This document shows positions 50,559 to 61,887 of a stretch of DNA of 64,000 bases, piece after piece (within the stretch, counting starts at the first letter, position 1; each line of letters opens with the position of its first letter). Below the pieces are notes generated by a model. The model was given only the letters and a program-made list of their open reading frames with translations. It was not told the DNA's origin and did not search any database. Origin of the DNA: Prorocentrum cordatum (Eukaryota; Sar; Dinophyceae; Prorocentrales; Prorocentraceae); the NCBI GenBank assembly GCA_963575745.1, contig CAUYUJ010015289.1:268730-332729 (forward strand). The letters run 5' to 3'. The translations under genes were made by a program, and so were the position numbers.

Positions 50559-50950
50559 CTGGCGCCGGCGGTGAACCGTCAATCTGGTCACCGCCTGGAA
50601 CCTCGTAGAGCTCCGTTTACGCGTCAGAGACCTCAGAGTCGAAAGAGAGTTTCTGGAGCATTTCTCCAAAAATTGAACATTGTTTTTTTTTCATGTCGAC
50701 AAGGAATGGGTTCCTCGAAGTGTTATCATAGTGAGAAGGCGCCTGCAGAGCTCACATTGACACGGAAGACCTAATAATCGTTTGCAGGTGCGAAGAATCT
50801 GCTTTCTCAAAATGAATTGTCAGATATCTTTGAAATCTAAGCAGAACCAACCCAAAGTCATCACTTTGTTGTTTCTGGCGGGTCGACCAACTAGCTTCAC
50901 CCCGCGCCGGAATTCTCCAGCTCATCGATGCAGACGAGCTCTAAGAGAAA
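50559..50950 (+). mobile_element. Hairpin element A20 (about 392 bp)
   Basis: Starts CTGGCGCCGGCGGTGA; right arm TCACCGCCTGG. Variant 3 body (CATGTCGACAAGG, AATCTGCTTTCTCAAAATG). Right end diverged, GAGCTCTAAGAGAAA. Confidence 0.85.
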
Positions 50951-51345
50951 CTGGCGTAGCGGTGAACCGTCAACCTGGTCACCGCTGGGAACCTCGTAGA
51001 GCTCCTTTCACCCGTAAGAGTGCTCAGAGTCGGAAGTGGAAGCTTCTAGAGGCATTTCTAGAAAAATTGCATATTCATTTTTTTCATGTCGACACAAAGC
51101 TGGTTCCCCCAAGTATTTCGATAGAGAACGAGCGCCTACAGAGCTCATATCAAGACGCACAGGCCCTCATGATCGTTTACAGGTGCAAAAAATCTGCTTT
51201 CTCAAAATAAATAGTGAAATATCTTTCGAATAATCGCAAAACCACCAAAAGTTGTCACATTGTCCGTTCTAGTCGGGTCGACCAACTAGCTCCACCCTGC
51301 GCCGGAATTTCTCTAGCTCATCGATGCCGAAGATCTCTACGAGGT
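50951..51345 (+). mobile_element. Hairpin element A21 (complete, 395 bp)
   Basis: Starts CTGGCGTAGCGGTGA; right arm TCACCGCTGG (compensated stem change). Variant 3. Ends ATCTCTACGAGGTA. Confidence 0.87.
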
Positions 51346-51369
51346 ACTTCATAGCGTTCAAGATCTGGA

Positions 51370-51640
51370 CTGGCGCCGGCGGTGAGCCATCAACCTCGTC
51401 ACTGCCGGGAACCTGGTAGAGCTGCTAGCATGCCTAAGAGTGCTCAGCATGAGAGGAGAGGGCTTCTGGAAGCGTTTCTCAGAAAAGAGAAAACATGATT
51501 TGTTCCATGTCGACATAAAGTTAGTTTCGCCAAGTGTTTTTTTGACAGTAAAAATGCATCTAGAGAGCCGACATTAAGACGGGAAGGCCCTCATAGTCGT
51601 CTACAGGTGCGAAAAATCTGAAACCATCTAAAAGTTGTCA
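51370..51640 (+). mobile_element. Hairpin element A22, left part
   Basis: Preceded by a degraded C start (CTTCATAGCGTTCAAGATC). Starts CTGGCGCCGGCGGTGA; right arm TCACTGCCGG. Variant 3, interrupted at AGTTGTCA by A23. Confidence 0.82.
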
Positions 51641-51979
51641 CTGGAACTGGCGGTAAACCGTCAACCTGGTTACCGCCGGGAACCTCGTAGAGCTCTTTTC
51701 TTGCACGGCGATGGTCGAAACACATGGATAAAGCTTCTGGAGCGAGACCTGAAAAACTCGAAAAATCACGTTTTTCTCTTTTTATCCAACGTCGCTTCCC
51801 CCAAGCGTTTTGATAATAATACTGCAGCTACGGACCTGAGAATTTTACTGGCCGACGCGTCGGAACCCACTACAGGTGCGAAAAATCTGCTTTCTCAAAA
51901 TCAATTGTTAAATATCTTTCAAATATTCGCAAAATCACCAGAAAGTTACCACTTTGTCCTTTCTCGCCGGGTCGGCCAA
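51641..51979 (+). mobile_element. Hairpin element A23, left part
   Basis: Starts CTGGAACTGGCGGTAA; right arm TTACCGCCGG. Variant 2. Interrupted at GTCGGCCAA by B24. Confidence 0.83.
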
Positions 51980-52963
51980 CTGGGCGCCGGCGGTAAACCG
52001 TCAACCTTTCTTACCGCCGGGGGACTCGTAGAGCTTCCTGACAACATATAATGTCGAACAAAAATTACAAAAAGAAAAAATAGTTTTTCAGCCCAAGAAA
52101 TTTCAGATCTCTCGAATGCAACAGCCGAACACCCCCGATGCTTCTGGATTGTCTTGTGCACGAGCTCTATAGCTCTGCTACAGCCCGAGTTACGTGCGTA
52201 AATCGACAGCAGCTCTCAAGATGACTCGAACAATACGAATAGTTTGGCAAACCTAGCTCGAGTATCAGACCGAGTGCAGACCTCTGCATGCGACAGGCGA
52301 ACGCGTCTGATGTCTCTGAGTCGATTCCTGTGATTACCAGCCCTGAAGCCCCCCTACAGCCCGAAAGCCGACAGAACCTCTCAGGATGACTCGAACAATA
52401 CGAATAGTTTCGCCGACCTAGTTCGGGCAGCAGACAGAGTTCGGAGCTCTGTATTCGACAGGCGGATGCGCCTGATGTCTCCGAATCGGTTCTGTAATTA
52501 CCAGCCATGCAGCCCCCCTACAGCCCGAGTGCAGAGAACCGACAGCACCTCTCAAGATGACTCGAACAATACGAATAGTTTCGCGATCCTAGATCGGGCA
52601 GCAGACCGAGTTCAGAGCTCCGGATTCAACAGACAACTGCCACTGAAGATTCTGAATCAGAATCTGTACGATCAGCTCTGTAGCTGTCCTGTAGCTCGAG
52701 TTGAGTAGAGAAACAGAGAGCGTCTGTCAAGATGACTCGAATATTACGAATAGGTTTGCGGACCTAGCTCGGCTAGCAGCAATCAACAGAGCTCATCATT
52801 CTGAATCCATTAGCTGTGCTTACCAGCTCTGTAGCTGTCCTAAGGCTCGAGTGTGACAAGATGACCCGAAACAGCCGATCCCGCCCGTGTGCTTTTTGGC
52901 AGTAAAAGATACCCGATCGAGCTCAGATCAAGACGGGAGTATTGAGGATTTTCGAGAACAAAA
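51980..52963 (+). mobile_element. Hairpin element B24, left part
   Basis: Starts CTGGGCGCCGGCGGTAA. Satellite 52100-52860, shortened B tail, interrupted at GAACAAAA by A25 (A/T site of ACAAAATTTTC). Confidence 0.83.
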
Positions 52964-53460
52964 CTGGGCGGTAAACCGTCAACCAGGCAACCGCCGGGAG
53001 CCTCGTAGAGCTCTTTTCTCATTCGGCGCTTCGAGCGTGAAAAAAAACATGCCCTATCTTCGTTTCGTGAACCTCGCTCGAGTGTCAGATCCTCGATGCG
53101 AGAAAAGAATGCGGCAGGTCATACTGGATCGCTTTATATGCGCATCAGCTCTTTAGCTCCTCTAGATCTGCAGTTAACAGAGACCGACACTCGTCAAACT
53201 TATTCGTATGAAACGAAATGGTTTCGTGGATCTAGCTCGAGTAAGTGAGCGACTTCAGACCCCGATAGAACAGACAGCCGCGCCTGATCATTCTGAATTA
53301 TTCTCTGTAAGTATCAGCTCTGTAGCTGCTTTTTTGTTCTAGTTAAGTCCAGAATACCGTTAACAACTGTCAAGATGACTCGAAACGGCCAACGGTTCCC
53401 TCAAGTCTTCTGATACTAATAGAATACATACCTAAAATTTTAACTGGCACACGCGGCATA
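52964..53460 (+). mobile_element. Hairpin element A25 (long, shortened hairpin)
   Basis: Starts CTGGGCGGTAA, lacking about 6 bp of the stem; right arm AACCGCCGGG. Satellite remnants 53060-53340, then A tail to CGCGGCATA, where A26 follows. Confidence 0.75.
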
Positions 53461-53603
53461 ATGGAACCGGCGGTAAACCAGGGAACCTCGCAGAGCTCTT
53501 TTCTTGCACGGCGAATCGTCGGAACACGGAGAGACACGCGGCATAATCCGTTAGGTGGGAAAAATACTGTTCTTAAAACGAACTTTCAAACTTGGTAGCG
53601 CCC
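53461..53603 (+). mobile_element. Hairpin element A26 (deleted)
   Basis: ATGGAACCGGCGGTAAACCA then GGGAACCTCG: loop and right stem are lost. Short body, then a C-start fragment CTTGGTAGCGCCCA. Confidence 0.68.
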
Positions 53604-53913
53604 ATGGGAACCGGCGGTAAACCGTCAACCAGGTCACCGCCGGGACCCTCGTAGAGCTCTTTTCTCACACCGCGCTTCTCGTAATACATCAAGAGAGCTT
53701 CTGGAGCGAGAAACGAAAAAATCGAAAAATCACGTTGGTTCCCCCAACGTTGGTTCCCCCAAGTGTTTTGATTGTAATACTGCACCTACGGACCTGAAAA
53801 ATTTTACTGGCGAGTGCGGAATAACTCACTACAGGTGCGAAAATTCTGGGTTCTCACAATGAATTGTCAAATTTCTTTCAAATATTCGCAAAACCACCCA
53901 AAAGTTATCATCA
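53604..53913 (+). mobile_element. Hairpin element A27, left part
   Basis: Starts TGGGAACCGGCGGTAA; right arm TCACCGCCGG. Variant 2 with a local duplication CGTTGGTTCCCCCAA. Interrupted at ATCATCA by B28. Confidence 0.8.
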
Positions 53914-55056
53914 CTGGGCGCCGGCGGTAAACCGTCAACCTTCGTTACCGCCGGGGGACTCGTAGAGCTTCCTGACAACATATAATGTCGAAAAAAAATA
54001 CACCGAAAAAAAAAAACACTTTTTCAGCCCAAGCAATTTCAGACCTCTCTTGGATGCAACAGCCGAACGCCCCAGATGCTTCTGGAATGTCTTCTGTACG
54101 AGCTCTGTAGCTCTTCTACAGCCCGAGTTACGTGCGTAAATCGACAGCACCTCTCAAGATGACTCGAACAATACGAATAGTTTGGCAAATCTAGCTCGAG
54201 TATCTGACCGAGTTCAAACCTCTGCATGGGACAGGCAGACGCGTATGATATCTCTCAATCGAATCATGTGATTACCAGCCCTGCAGCCCCCCCTACAGCC
54301 CGAGTTAAGTGCAGGAAACAGACAGCACCTCTCAGGATCACTCGAACAATACGAATAGTTTGGCGCACCTAGTTCGGGCAGCAGACAGAATTCGAAGCTC
54401 TGGATTCGAAAGGCGGACGCACCTCATGTCTCCGAATCGATTCCAGTGATTACCAGCTATGCAGACCCCCTACAACCCGAGTTAAGTACAGAGAGCCGAC
54501 AGCATCTCTCAAGATGACTCGAACAATACGAATAGTTTTGCGATTCTAGATCGGAGAGCAGACCGAGTTCAGAGCTCTCGATTCACCAGACAACGGCCAC
54601 TATGCTTTTGAATCAGATTCTGTACGTATCAGCTATGTAGCTGTCCTGTAGCTCGAGTTAAGTACAGACAACGGAGAGCGTCTCTCAAGATGACTCGAAT
54701 AATACGAATAGATTTGCGGACCTAGCTCGGCTAGCAGACCGAGTTCAGACCTCTGGGTTCAACAGGCGAACGCGCCTGATCATTCTGCATCGATTAGCTG
54801 TGCTCACCAGCTCTGTAGCTGTCCTGAAGCTCGATTTATCTTGATAAAACCGACAGCGCGTATCAAGATGACTCGAAACGGCCGATCCCGCCTGCCTGCT
54901 TTTTGGCAGTAAAAGGTACCCGATCGAGCTGAGATGAAGATGGCGAGCGGGAATAAGATCGAATATCATGGGAAAAAAACTAGAGCTCTAACGAATGTTC
55001 AAATTTTGAGAACAAAATTTTCAACCGACCAAAAGTCAGCAAAAGGTCCGTCGAGA
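53914..55056 (+). mobile_element. Hairpin element B28, left part
   Basis: Starts CTGGGCGCCGGCGGTAA. Satellite 54040-54860, B tail to GTCCGTCGAGA. Interrupted by A29, C4 and C5; resumes at 56114 with TTTTTCTTGCC. Confidence 0.85.
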
Positions 55057-55189
55057 CTGGGAACCAGCGGTAAACCGTCAACCGGGTTACCGCCAGCACC
55101 CTCGTAGAGCTTTTTCCTCACACTGCGCTTCTCGTAACACATCAAGAGAGTTTCTGGAGCGAGAAACGAAGAAGAAGAAGAAGAAGAAG

Positions 55190-55240
<51 letters not shown>

Positions 55241-55492
55241 GTCTTTCTGTTGTTTTACCAAACGTTGGTTATACTGTACCTACGGACCTGAAAATTTTAC
55301 TGGCGAGTGCGGCGTAACTCACTACAGGTGCGAAAATTCTGGGTTCTCAAAATAAATTGTCAAATATCTTTCAAATATTCGCAAAACCACCCAAAAGTTG
55401 TCACTTTGTCCTTTCTGGTCGGGTCGACCAACTAGCTTCACCCCGCGCCGGAATTCCTCTAGCTCATCGACGGCGAAGAGCTCTACGAGGTA
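55057..55492 (+). mobile_element. Hairpin element A29 with GAA/poly(A) expansion
   Basis: Starts CTGGGAACCAGCGGTAA; right arm TTACCGCCAG. Variant 2. A (GAA)n run (55168-55190) and a 50-nt poly(A) (55190-55239) sit where other copies read GAAACGAAAAAATCG, so this is local microsatellite growth, not a tail. Ends GAGCTCTACGAGGTA. Confidence 0.85.
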
Positions 55493-55832
55493 CTTGGTAG
55501 CGCCCACTTGGTAGCGTCCAAAACCTGGAGAGCAAAGAGGGCACACACCAAAAAGCCTTCCTGGCAAGCCCACAGAAGCTCTCGGGAAGCCCCTCTGGGG
55601 CTCTGGCGGCCCCTCTGCAGCACTTCTGAAGAGCTACCAGGAACGCTTCCATGCGTGCCTGCACGCGTGCAGGCACGCGTAGACGCTTGCCGGAAGCTCT
55701 CCCGGACGCGCTGCCGGGTCGCCGGAGTTTCTGCGAGGATCGTGGAGCGGCGAAGATGGGCTGCTGGCGGGCACCACCACCGTCCGGCTTCTAATCTAAA
55801 ACCCTCTAGCTCTCAGAGAGCTCTCCGGGAAA
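55493..55832 (+). mobile_element. Family C element C4 (with duplicated start)
   Basis: CTTGGTAGCGCCCA followed by a full C start CTTGGTAGCGTCCAAAACCT. Near-palindrome at about 55652-55680. Ends CTCAGAGAGCTCTCCGGGAA; inverted ends CCTGGAGAGC and GCTCTCCGGG. Confidence 0.85.
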
Positions 55833-56113
55833 AACCCGGAGAGCGAAGAGACCCTTTGGTGACGGGAAATCTTTCCTGGAGAGCTCTGGGAAGCTCCCCT
55901 GCATCGCTGCGGAAGGGCTGGCAGAAACGCTTCCATGCGCGCCTGCACGCGTGCAGGCACGCGTGGAAGCTTGCCGGAAGCTCTCCCGGACACGTTGCCG
56001 GGTCAGGCGAGGCGCTGCGAGGATTCTGGAGCGACGGAAAGGAGCTCCTGGCGAGCACCACCAACGTCCGGCTTCTAATCTTAAACCCTTTAGCTCAGCG
56101 AGCTCTCCGGGAA
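55833..56113 (+). mobile_element. Family C element C5
   Basis: Lacks the CTTGGTAGCG start but has the inverted ends CCCGGAGAGC (about 55835) and GCTCTCCGGG (about 56102). Near-palindrome GCGCCTGCACGCGTGCAGGC at about 55939. Follows C4 directly. Confidence 0.84.
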
Positions 56114-56151
56114 TTTTTCTTGCCAACTAGCTCTCCAGCGCCCCGGAATTA
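56114..56151 (+). mobile_element. B28 tail fragment
   Basis: TTTTTCTTGCCAACTAGCTC resumes the B tail exactly where A29 interrupted it (GTCGAGA, then TTTTT). Interrupted again at GGAATTA by B30. Confidence 0.85.
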
Positions 56152-57173
56152 CTGGGCGCCGGCGGTAAACCGTCAACCTTTGTTACCGCCGGGGGACTCG
56201 TAGAGCTTCCTGACAACATATAATGTCGAAAAAAATACAGAGAAAAAATAGTTTTTCAGCCCAAGCAATTTCAGACCTCTTCTGCATGCGACAGGCGGAC
56301 GCGTCTGATGTCTCTGAATCGATTCCTGTGATTACCAGCCCTGCAGCCCCCCCTGCAGCCCGAGTTAAGTGCAGGGAACCAACAGCACCTCTCAGGATGA
56401 CTCGAACAATACGAATAATTTCGCGGACCTAGTTTGGGCAGCAGACAGAGTTCGGAGCTCTGGGTTCGAAAGGCGGACGCGTCTGATGTCTCCGAATCGA
56501 TTCCAGTGATTACCAGCCATGCAGCCCCCTACAGCCCGAGTTAAGTGCAGAGAACCGACAGCATCTCTCAAGATAACTCGAACAATACGAATAGTTTCGC
56601 GATTCTAGATCGGGCAGGAGACCGAGTTAAGAGCTCTGGATTCAACAGACAACGGCCACTGGTGATTCTGAATCAGATTCTGTACGTATCAGCTCTGTAG
56701 CTGTCGTGTAGTTCGAGTTAAGTACAGAAAATCGAGAGCGTCTGTCAAGATGACTCAAATGATACGAATAGGTTTGCGGACCTAGCTCGGCTAGCAGACC
56801 GAGTTCAGACCTCTGGGTTCAACAGGCGAACGCGCCTGATCATTCTGAATCGATTAGCTGTGCTTATCAGCTCTGTAGGTGTCCTGAAGCTCGAATTATC
56901 TTGAGAAAACCGTCACCGCCTATCAAGATAACTCGAAACGGCCGATCCCGCCTGCCTGCTTTTTGGCAGTAAAAGCTACCCGATCGAGCTGAGATCAAGA
57001 TGGCGAGCGGGAATAAGATCGAATATCATGGTAAAAAATACTAGAGCTCTAACGAATGTTCAAATTTTGAAAACAAACTTTTCAACCGACCAAAAGTCAG
57101 CAAAAGATCCGTCGAGATTTTTTTTGCCGACTAGCTCTCCAGCGCCCCGGAGTTACTCTTAAGCTTACAGCAA
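56152..57173 (+). mobile_element. Hairpin element B30, left part
   Basis: Starts CTGGGCGCCGGCGGTAA. Satellite 56280-56930, B tail to CTTACAGCAA; interrupted by B31. Confidence 0.85.
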
Positions 57174-58201
57174 CTGGGCGCCGGCGGTAAACCGTCAACC
57201 TTGGTTTACGCCGGAAGACTCGTAGAGCTTCCTAGCTCGACTTGAGTTGAGAAAACCGACAGCACGTACCAACATTCCGACTCATAGTGAATATTTTTTG
57301 ACCTCTGAATGCGACAGGCGGACGCGTCTGATGTCTGCGAATCGACTCCTGTCATTACCAGCCCTGCAGCCCCCCTACAGCCCGAGTTAAAGTGCAGAAA
57401 ACCGACAGCACCTCTCAGGATGACTCGAACAATACAATAGTTTCGCAGACCTAATCCGGGCAACACCGAGGTCCGAGCTCTGGATTGGATGCGTGTGATG
57501 TCTTCAAATCGATTCCTCTTACCACCATAAATGTAGCCCCCCTCAGCGCGAGTTGAGTGAAGAAAACCGAGAGCACTTCTCAAGATGACTCGAACAATAC
57601 GAATAGTTTCGTGATTCTAGATCGGGCAGCAGACCGGGTTCAGAGCTCTGGATTCGACAGACAAACGCAACAGATGATCCTGAATCGGTTTCTGTAAACA
57701 TTAGCTCTGTAGCTGTCCTACAGCTCGAGTTAAAAACAGAAAACTGAGAGTTCCTCTCAAGATGACTCGAATAATACGAAGGTTTGCGGACCTAGCTCGG
57801 CTAACAGACCGAGTTCAGATCTCTGGATTCAACAGGCGAAAGCGCCTAATCATTCTACATCGATTAGCTGTGCTTACCAGCTCTGTAGCTGTCCTAAAGC
57901 TCGAGTTATGCTCAGAAACCGTCAGCGCGTATCAAGATGACTCAAGACGGCCGATCCCGCCACAGTGCTTTTCGATAGTAATATTCACCGGATCGAGCTG
58001 AGATCAAGACGGCGAGCGGGAATAAGATCGAATATCACGGGAAAAAATACTAGAGCTCTAACGAATGTTTAAATTTTGAGAACAAAATTTTCAACCGACC
58101 AAAAGTCAGCAAAAGTTCCGTCGAGATTTTTTTGGCCAACTAGCTCTCCAGCGCGCCGGAATTACTCTGAAGCTTCCAGCAACTAGCTTAGGGAAGCTCT
58201 A
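57174..58201 (+). mobile_element. Hairpin element B31, left part
   Basis: Starts CTGGGCGCCGGCGGTAA; right arm diverged (TTTACGCCGG). Satellite 57290-57950, B tail to GGGAAGCTCTA; interrupted by A32 inside its terminal repeat. Confidence 0.83.
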
Positions 58202-58509
58202 CTGGCGCCGGCGGTGAAACGTCAACCTGGTCACCGCCGGGAACCTCGTAGAGCTCCTCCTAGCACGCGCGTACGAGTGCTGAGCATCGAAAGAGAGGGC
58301 TTCTGGAAGCATTTCTCGAAAATGAGAAAACATGATTTTTTTCATGTCGACATGAAGTTGGTTCCGCCAAGTGTTTTGATTGTAAAATCCCATCTAGAGA
58401 GCTCATATTAAGACGCTGAGGCCCTCATAGTCGTTTACAGGTGCGAAAAAATCTGCTTTCTTAAAATAAATTGTCAAATATCTTTCATATATTCGCAAAA
58501 CCACCCAAA
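58202..58509 (+). mobile_element. Hairpin element A32, left part
   Basis: Starts CTGGCGCCGGCGGTGA. Variant 3. Carries B33 and B34 and ends at 61887 (GAGCTCTACGAGGTA). Confidence 0.85.
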
Positions 58510-59515
58510 CTGGGCGCCGGCGGTAAACCGTCAACCTTGGTTACCGCCGGGAGACTCGTAGAGCTTCCTAGCTCGACTTAAGAAAACCGACAGCACCTAC
58601 CAACACTCCGACTTATAGTGAAAAATTTTTGGCCTCTGAATGCGACAGGCGGACGCGTCTGATATCTGCGAATCGACTCCTGTCATTACCAGCCCTGCAG
58701 CCCCCTACAGCCCGAGTTTTAAGTGCATAAATCCAACATGACTTCTCAGGATTGACTCGAACAATACAGTTGTTTCGCAAACCTAACTCGGGCAGCAGAC
58801 CGAGTTCCGAGCTCTGGATTCGACAGGCGGACGCGCATGTCTTTACCTGTGACCACCAGTACTGTAAACCCCCTCAGCGCGAGTTGAATGAGAAAACCGA
58901 GAGCACTTCTCAAGATCGCTCGACCAATACGAATGCTTTCGCGATTCTAGATCGGGCAGCAGACCGAGTTCAGAGCTCTGGATTCGACAGACTGATGATT
59001 CTGAATCGGTTTCTTTAACTATCAGCTCTGTAGCTGCCTACAGCTCGAGTTAAGTGCAGAAACCTAAGAGTTCCTGTCAAGATGACTCGAATAATACGAA
59101 TAGGTTTGCGGACCTAGCTCGGCTAACCGAGTTCAGACCTCTGGATCCAACAGGCGAACGCGCCTAATCATTAGCTGTGCTTACCAGCTCTGTAGCTGTC
59201 CTAAAGGTGGAGTTATGTTGAGAAAACGTCAGCGCGTATCAAGATGACTCAAGACGGCCGATCCCGCCACAGTGCTTTTCGATAGTAATATTCACCCGAT
59301 CGAGCTGAGATCAAGATGGCGAGCGGGAATAAGATCAAATATCACGGAAAAAAATACTAGAGCTCTAACGAATCTTCAAATTTTCAGAACAAAATTTCCA
59401 ACTGAGGAAAAGTCAGCAAAATGTCCGTCGAGATTTTTCTTGCCAACTAGCTATCCAGCGCGCCAGAATTACTCTTAAGCTTCCAGCAACTAGCTTAGGG
59501 AAGCTCTACGAGTCA
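58510..59515 (+). mobile_element. Hairpin element B33 (complete, about 1006 bp)
   Basis: Starts CTGGGCGCCGGCGGTAA; subterminal repeats ACTCGTAGAGCTTCC and GGAAGCTCTACGAGT; ends GTCA. Flanks ACCCAAA and AGTTGG rejoin to the A tail CCCAAAAGTTG (A/A site). Confidence 0.87.
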
Positions 59516-59551
59516 AGTTGGAACATTGTCCGCCTCGGCCAGGTGGGTCAA

Positions 59552-60041
59552 CTGGGCGCTGGCGGAAAAACCGTCAACCTTGATTAGATGCGACAGACAA
59601 ACGCAACGAACGATAATCAAATGGTTTGTGTAACTAGCAGCTCTGCAGCTGTTCTAGAGCTCGAGTTAAGCACAGAAAATCGAGAGTGTCTGTCAAGATG
59701 ACTCGAATAGATTTGCGGCCTAGCTCGGCTAACAGCCCAAGTTCAGATCTCTGGATTTAACAGGCGAACGCACCCAACTATTCTACATCGATTAGCTGTG
59801 CTTACCAGTTCTGTAGCTGTCCTAAAGCTCGAGTTAGGTTCTGAAAACGCTCAGCGCGTATCAAGATGACGCAAAACGGCCGATATCGTCACCATTCTTT
59901 CGATAGTAATATTCGTCCGATCGAGCTGAGATCGAGATGGCGGGCGGGAATAAGATCGAATACCACGGGGAAAAATACTAGAGCTCTAACGAATGTTTCA
60001 ATTTTGAGAACAAAATTTTCAGCCGAGGAAAAGTCAGCAAA
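59552..60041 (+). mobile_element. Hairpin element B34, left part (hairpin truncated)
   Basis: Follows a 36-bp piece of A32. Starts CTGGGCGCTGGCGGAAAAAC; the right stem and left terminal repeat are deleted. Satellite and B tail to AGTCAGCAAA; interrupted by A35 and B36. Whole element 59552-61827. Confidence 0.8.
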
Positions 60042-60436
60042 CTTGTGCCGGCAGGGAACCGTCAACCTGGTCATCGCCGGGAACCTCGTAGAGCTCCTTT
60101 CACGGGAGAGAGTGCTTAGAATCGACTAAGAGAGCTTCTGGAAGTATTTCGCGAAAAAGGTAAAATTGATTTTTCATGTCGATTTGAAATTAGTTCCGCT
60201 AAGTGTTTTGACAGTAAATGTGCGCCTACAGAGCTAATAATAAGACGCAGAGGCCCTCAAAATCGTTCATAGGTGCGAAAATCTGCTTTCTCAAAATGAA
60301 TTGTCAAATATCTTTCAAATCTTAGCAAAACCGACCGAAAGTTGTTACATTGTCTCTTCTTGTCGGGTCGGCCAACTAGCTCCACCACGCGCCGGAATTC
60401 CTCTGGCTCATCGATGCCGAAGAGCTCTACGAGGTA
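60042..60436 (+). mobile_element. Hairpin element A35 (complete, 395 bp)
   Basis: Starts CTTGTGCCGGCAGGGAA; right arm TCATCGCCGG (diverged). Variant 3. Ends GAGCTCTACGAGGTA. B36 starts at the next base. Confidence 0.85.
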
Positions 60437-61482
60437 CTGGGCGCCGGCGGTAAACCGTCAACCTTGGTTACCGCCGGGGAACTCGTGGAGCTTCCAAGCT
60501 CGACTGAAGTTGAGAAAACCGACAGCACCTACCAACATTCTGACTCAGTGAATATTTTTTGACCTCTGAATGCGACAAGCGGACGCGTCTGATGTCTGCG
60601 AATCGACTCCTGTCATTACCAGCCCCGCAGCCCCCCTACAGCCCGAGGTCAGTGCAGAAAACCGACAGCATCTCTCAGGATGACTCGAACAATACAATAG
60701 TTTCGCGAACCTATTTCGGGCAGCAGACCGAGTTCTGAGCTCTGGATTCGACAGCCGGACGCGCATGATCTCTTTAAATCGATTCATATGACAACCAGCA
60801 CTGTAGCCCCCTCTCAGCGCAAGTTGAGTGAAGAAAACCGAGAGCACTTCTCAAGATCACTCGACCAATACGAATAATTTCGTGATTCTAGATCGGTCAG
60901 AAGACCGAGTTCAGAGCTCTCGATTCGACAGACAAACGCAACTGACGATTCTGAATCAGTTTCTGTGAATATCAGCTCTGTAGCTGTCTTATTGCTCGAG
61001 TTAAGTACAGAAAACCGAGAGTTTCTGTCAAGATGACTCGAATAATACGAACAGGTTTGCGACCCTAGCTCGGCTAGCAGACCGAGTTCAGACCTCTGGG
61101 TTCAACAGGCGAACGCGCCTGATCATTCTGCATGCATTAGCTGTGCTTACCAGCTCTGTAGATGTCCTGAAGCTCGAGTTATGTTGAGAAAACCGACAGC
61201 GCGTATCAAGATGACTCGAAACGACCGTTCCCGCCTGCCTGCTTTTTGGCCTTCAAAGTTACCCGATCGAGCTGAGATCAAGATGGCGAGCGGGAATAAG
61301 ATCGAATATCATGGGAAAAAATACTAGAGCTCTAACGAATGGTCAAATTTTGAGAACAAAATTTTCAACCGACCAAAAGTCAGCAAAAGTTCCGTCGAGA
61401 TTTTTCTTGCCAACTAGCTCTCCAGCGCGCCGGAATTACTCTTAAGCTTCCAGCAACTAGCTTAGGGAAGCTCTACGAGTCA
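60437..61482 (+). mobile_element. Hairpin element B36 (complete, 1046 bp)
   Basis: Starts CTGGGCGCCGGCGGTAA; ends CTCTACGAGTCA. Four satellite monomers and a B tail. Removing A35 plus B36 joins GTCAGCAAA to AGTTCCGTCGAG, exactly a B34 tail. Confidence 0.88.
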
Positions 61483-61512
61483 AGTTCCGTCGAGATTTTT
61501 CTTGTCAACTAG
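61483..61512 (+). mobile_element. B34 tail fragment
   Basis: AGTTCCGTCGAGATTTTTCT, then TGTCAACTAG; interrupted by C6. Confidence 0.8.
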
Positions 61513-61799
61513 TACCGGAAAACATTCTCGGCAAGCCCACGGAACCTCGCGTGAAGCTCTTGTGCGGCTCTGGGGGGCTCCCCGGCAGCGCTTCCGAAGC
61601 GCTGCCAGAAACGCTTTCGCGCATGCCTGCATGCGTGCGGGCACGCGTGGAAGCTTGCCGAAAGCTCGCCCGGACCAGACGACGGGTCGAACGATCTGCT
61701 GCGGAGATTCTGGAGCGGCGGAGATGGGCTGCTGGCGGGCGCCAACACCGTCGGGCTTTTTAATCTAACCTTTTAGTTTGCAGCGAGCTCTCCGGGAAC
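61513..61799 (+). mobile_element. Family C element C6 (start truncated)
   Basis: Begins CCGGAAAACATTCTCGGCAA. Decayed near-palindrome at about 61620-61650. Ends GCGAGCTCTCCGGGAA. Confidence 0.8.
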
Positions 61800-61887
61800 A
61801 ACTTGCTAAGGGAAGCTCTGCGAGTTACGAGCTCCACCCCGCGCCGGAATTCTTCTAGCTCATCGATGCCGAAGAGCTCTACGAGGT
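61800..61887 (+). mobile_element. B34 end, then A32 end
   Basis: CTAAGGGAAGCTCTGCGAGT then TA ends B34 at 61827. CGAGCTCCACCCCGCGCCGG to GAGCTCTACGAGGTA ends A32 at 61887. The flank GGGTCAA plus CGAGCTCC rejoins A32 (CAACTAGCTCC elsewhere, one change). Confidence 0.84.
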
